This document shows, one piece after another, positions 6,019 to 7,274 of a stretch of 7,274 nucleotides of DNA. Position numbers and translations under genes: made by a program. Under the pieces are notes generated by a model. The model made no database searches and was not told the DNA's origin. It saw only the letters and a list, made by a program, of their open reading frames with translations. Positions within the stretch are counted from its first letter, which is position 1. Every line of letters starts with the position of its first letter. Origin of the DNA: Chloroflexota bacterium (GTDB taxonomy: Bacteria; Chloroflexota; Limnocylindria; Limnocylindrales; Limnocylindraceae); NCBI GenBank assembly GCA_947483025.1, contig CANKMK010000026.1:1-7274 (forward strand). Direction: 5' to 3'.

Positions 6019-7032
6019 ATGACCTCCACCAATGCCTGGACCGTACGAACCCTGCCGCTCGCCGAACTGCCGGCAAGCGAGTGGGAGCGACTCCTTGCGA
6101 CAAACCCAACCGCAAGCGCCTTCAGTAACCGCGCAGTGCACGAGGCATGGTGGATCGGCTACGGGGCAGAGAGCACCGACATCTCACTGGCGGTCTACGA
6201 CGCAGCGGGCGCGCTCTTCGCCTATCTCCCACTCATGCTTCGGCCCGACAGCGTGCGCTACCTAGGTGCGACCTATCACATCGATTACGCGACGGTGTTG
6301 ATTGATCTCAACAACGTAGAGATGGCAACTGCAGCGACAGACGCCCTTGTCGCGCACCTCTTTGCCGATGCAACTGCACTTGACCTTCGCCGACTGCGCC
6401 GTGCCGATCGCGCGCATGCGCTCCTCATGAGTGCACTCGCGGCGAACACCACGCGTACTGCAACAACGACCATTGAAGAACCCGCTCCGGCAATAGACCT
6501 TACGAACATCACAACATTCGATGGACACCTTGAGCGCATCGACAAGAAAGACCGACATGAGATTCGGCGCAAGGTGCGACGTGGCGAAGGTGCTGGCGTA
6601 ACGATTAGTGCAAAGCCCCACGCCGTCGACGATCTGGCAGAGTTCATCAAGTTGCATCGTGCGCGGTGGGGCCATCATGGGCTCTTTACGGAAGATGAGA
6701 AGGGCGTGCGCGACGAGGCGTTCATGCGCGAACTCTTTGAACGAGCGCCAAAAGAGTTGATCACGATCATCGTTGCGCGCAATCTGGAGTTTGGCGCGTT
6801 TGCTGCAGGGCTATTCTTGCGAGATGCAACTGGCTTGCGCTATTGGAACGCTGGTGGTGAACTTGCTGCACGTTCGCTCTCGCCAGGGATCTTGCTCTTT
6901 GCACACGGGCTACAGATGGCGATTGCTGAGCGCAAGCAGACCTTTGACTTCTTGCGCGGCAATGAGAGCTACAAGTACGAGGTCGGCGCCGCTGATGTCG
7001 ATGTATTGATGGTGACGGTGCCAGCCGCATGA
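6019..7032 (+). CDS. FemAB/CelD-like GNAT acyltransferase (Acetyltransf_6 type)
   Basis: This 337-residue soluble protein has a tandem GNAT-like fold of the FemAB/BioF2/CelD kind, often found with exopolysaccharide and cell-envelope genes. The N-terminal half has the usual pattern of hydrophobic strands, including an AYLPLML-like strand. Family features in the C-terminal half include KKDRHEIRRKVRRGEG (176-190 or so), FIKLHRARWGHHGLF (209-223), a SLSPGILLFAHGLQMAI helix, and the closing FDFLRGNESYKYEVGA (309-324). This closing motif is typical of the group and supports the assignment. The acyl donor and acceptor are unknown. A FemX-like role adding amino acids to peptidoglycan stems is possible, as is acylation of a surface glycan. 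The ATG at 6019 is favoured because upstream sequence in this frame overlaps comF in antisense. A partial glycosyltransferase follows after nine bases. Confidence 0.82.
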   Translation: MTSTNAWTVRTLPLAELPASEWERLLATNPTASAFSNRAVHEAWWIGYGAESTDISLAVYDAAGALFAYLPLMLRPDSVRYLGATYHIDYATVLIDLNNVEMATAATDALVAHLFADATALDLRRLRRADRAHALLMSALAANTTRTATTTIEEPAPAIDLTNITTFDGHLERIDKKDRHEIRRKVRRGEGAGVTISAKPHAVDDLAEFIKLHRARWGHHGLFTEDEKGVRDEAFMRELFERAPKELITIIVARNLEFGAFAAGLFLRDATGLRYWNAGGELAARSLSPGILLFAHGLQMAIAERKQTFDFLRGNESYKYEVGAADVDVLMVTVPAA

Positions 7033-7041
7033 GTGCAACAC

Positions 7042-7274
7042 ATGAGTAAGCCGAAACCCGGCGAGCATGGCGGCGGCCGTACGCCGAAGGGTCCGCTCCC
7101 TGACGGTACGCGCCTGCGCGTGGTGCAGCTCCTTGCGACGGGTACCAACGGAGGTGCGCAAGAGAGCGTGGTCAGCACCGTGCTGCGTCTCGACCCATCA
7201 CGACACGAGACGCATGTGATCTCGCTCTCGCACGGCAGCACCATGGCTCGCCTGCAGCGCCTCGGCTACGCAAC
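7042..7274 (+). CDS. Glycosyltransferase, GT4-like, N-terminal part only
   Basis: The frame stays open from the ATG at 7042 to the window edge (77 complete codons), so only the N-terminus is seen. After about 24 polar, Gly/Pro/Lys-rich residues comes RLRVVQLLATGTNGGAQESV, resembling the first strand and Gly-rich loop of GT-B glycosyltransferases, where GGAQ/GGAE binds near the acceptor sugar. It continues into a helix (VVSTVLRL) and a second strand (THVISLS), as expected for the Rossmann-like N-domain. A sugar-nucleotide-dependent enzyme building a surface glycan or glycolipid is likely; donor and acceptor cannot be inferred. An in-frame GTG at 7033 would start it three codons earlier. No Shine-Dalgarno site is visible, and the gene begins nine bases after the acyltransferase stop, so translation may be coupled. 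Confidence 0.72.
   Translation, partial: MSKPKPGEHGGGRTPKGPLPDGTRLRVVQLLATGTNGGAQESVVSTVLRLDPSRHETHVISLSHGSTMARLQRLGYA

Noticed and set aside
5962..6141. 60-codon N-terminal extension of comF
   Set aside because: It would overlap the divergent acyltransferase gene, has no ComF similarity, and makes the protein longer than is usual. The ATG at 5961 gives typical length.

Overview
The window is a gene-dense stretch of a GC-rich bacterial chromosome. No gap between genes exceeds about 60 bases, and there are no RNA genes, insertion sequences, CRISPR arrays or phage genes. The cell has peptidoglycan synthesis (MurA) and an MreB cytoskeleton. The MreB begins straight at the actin-fold core without the N-terminal membrane helix of the E. 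coli protein. A Chloroflexota-like lineage, possibly one with a compact genome, is my best guess from gene content and protein style. This is weak inference, and a protein search would be needed to place it.

Layout. (1) Bases 55-4136, plus strand: a tight four-gene run of murA, mreB, a PHP-domain phosphoesterase and a polytopic membrane protein of the LPG-synthase TM/AglD family. The genes are separated by a 4-base overlap, 4 bases and 8 bases, so they probably form one operon. (2) Bases 4133-5961, minus strand: comF followed by nfo (endonuclease IV), running towards the first operon. The nfo stop codon overlaps the stop codon of the membrane-protein gene inside a CTAG palindrome. (3) Bases 6019-7274, plus strand: a FemAB/CelD-like GNAT acyltransferase, divergent from comF, followed by the start of a GT4-type glycosyltransferase that runs off the window.

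How the genes fit together. Most plus-strand genes concern the cell envelope. MurA makes the first committed peptidoglycan precursor and MreB organises wall elongation. The AglD-like protein probably acts on lipids or lipid-linked substrates, and the GNAT and glycosyltransferase probably modify or build surface polymers. The minus-strand pair concerns DNA: ComF in DNA uptake and restart, Nfo in abasic-site repair.

What stands out. MurA has Asp in place of the usual catalytic-loop Cys, the change associated with natural fosfomycin insensitivity. MreB has Asn at two positions that are normally Asp in the nucleotide-binding core. Endonuclease IV carries basic extensions at both ends, including a histone-H1-like Lys/Pro/Ala tail. 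The four genes that appear to open transcription units lack Shine-Dalgarno sites but have A at -11 and T at -7 from the start codon, which suggests leaderless transcripts. I saw no convincing new multi-gene system; most of the window is ordinary housekeeping.
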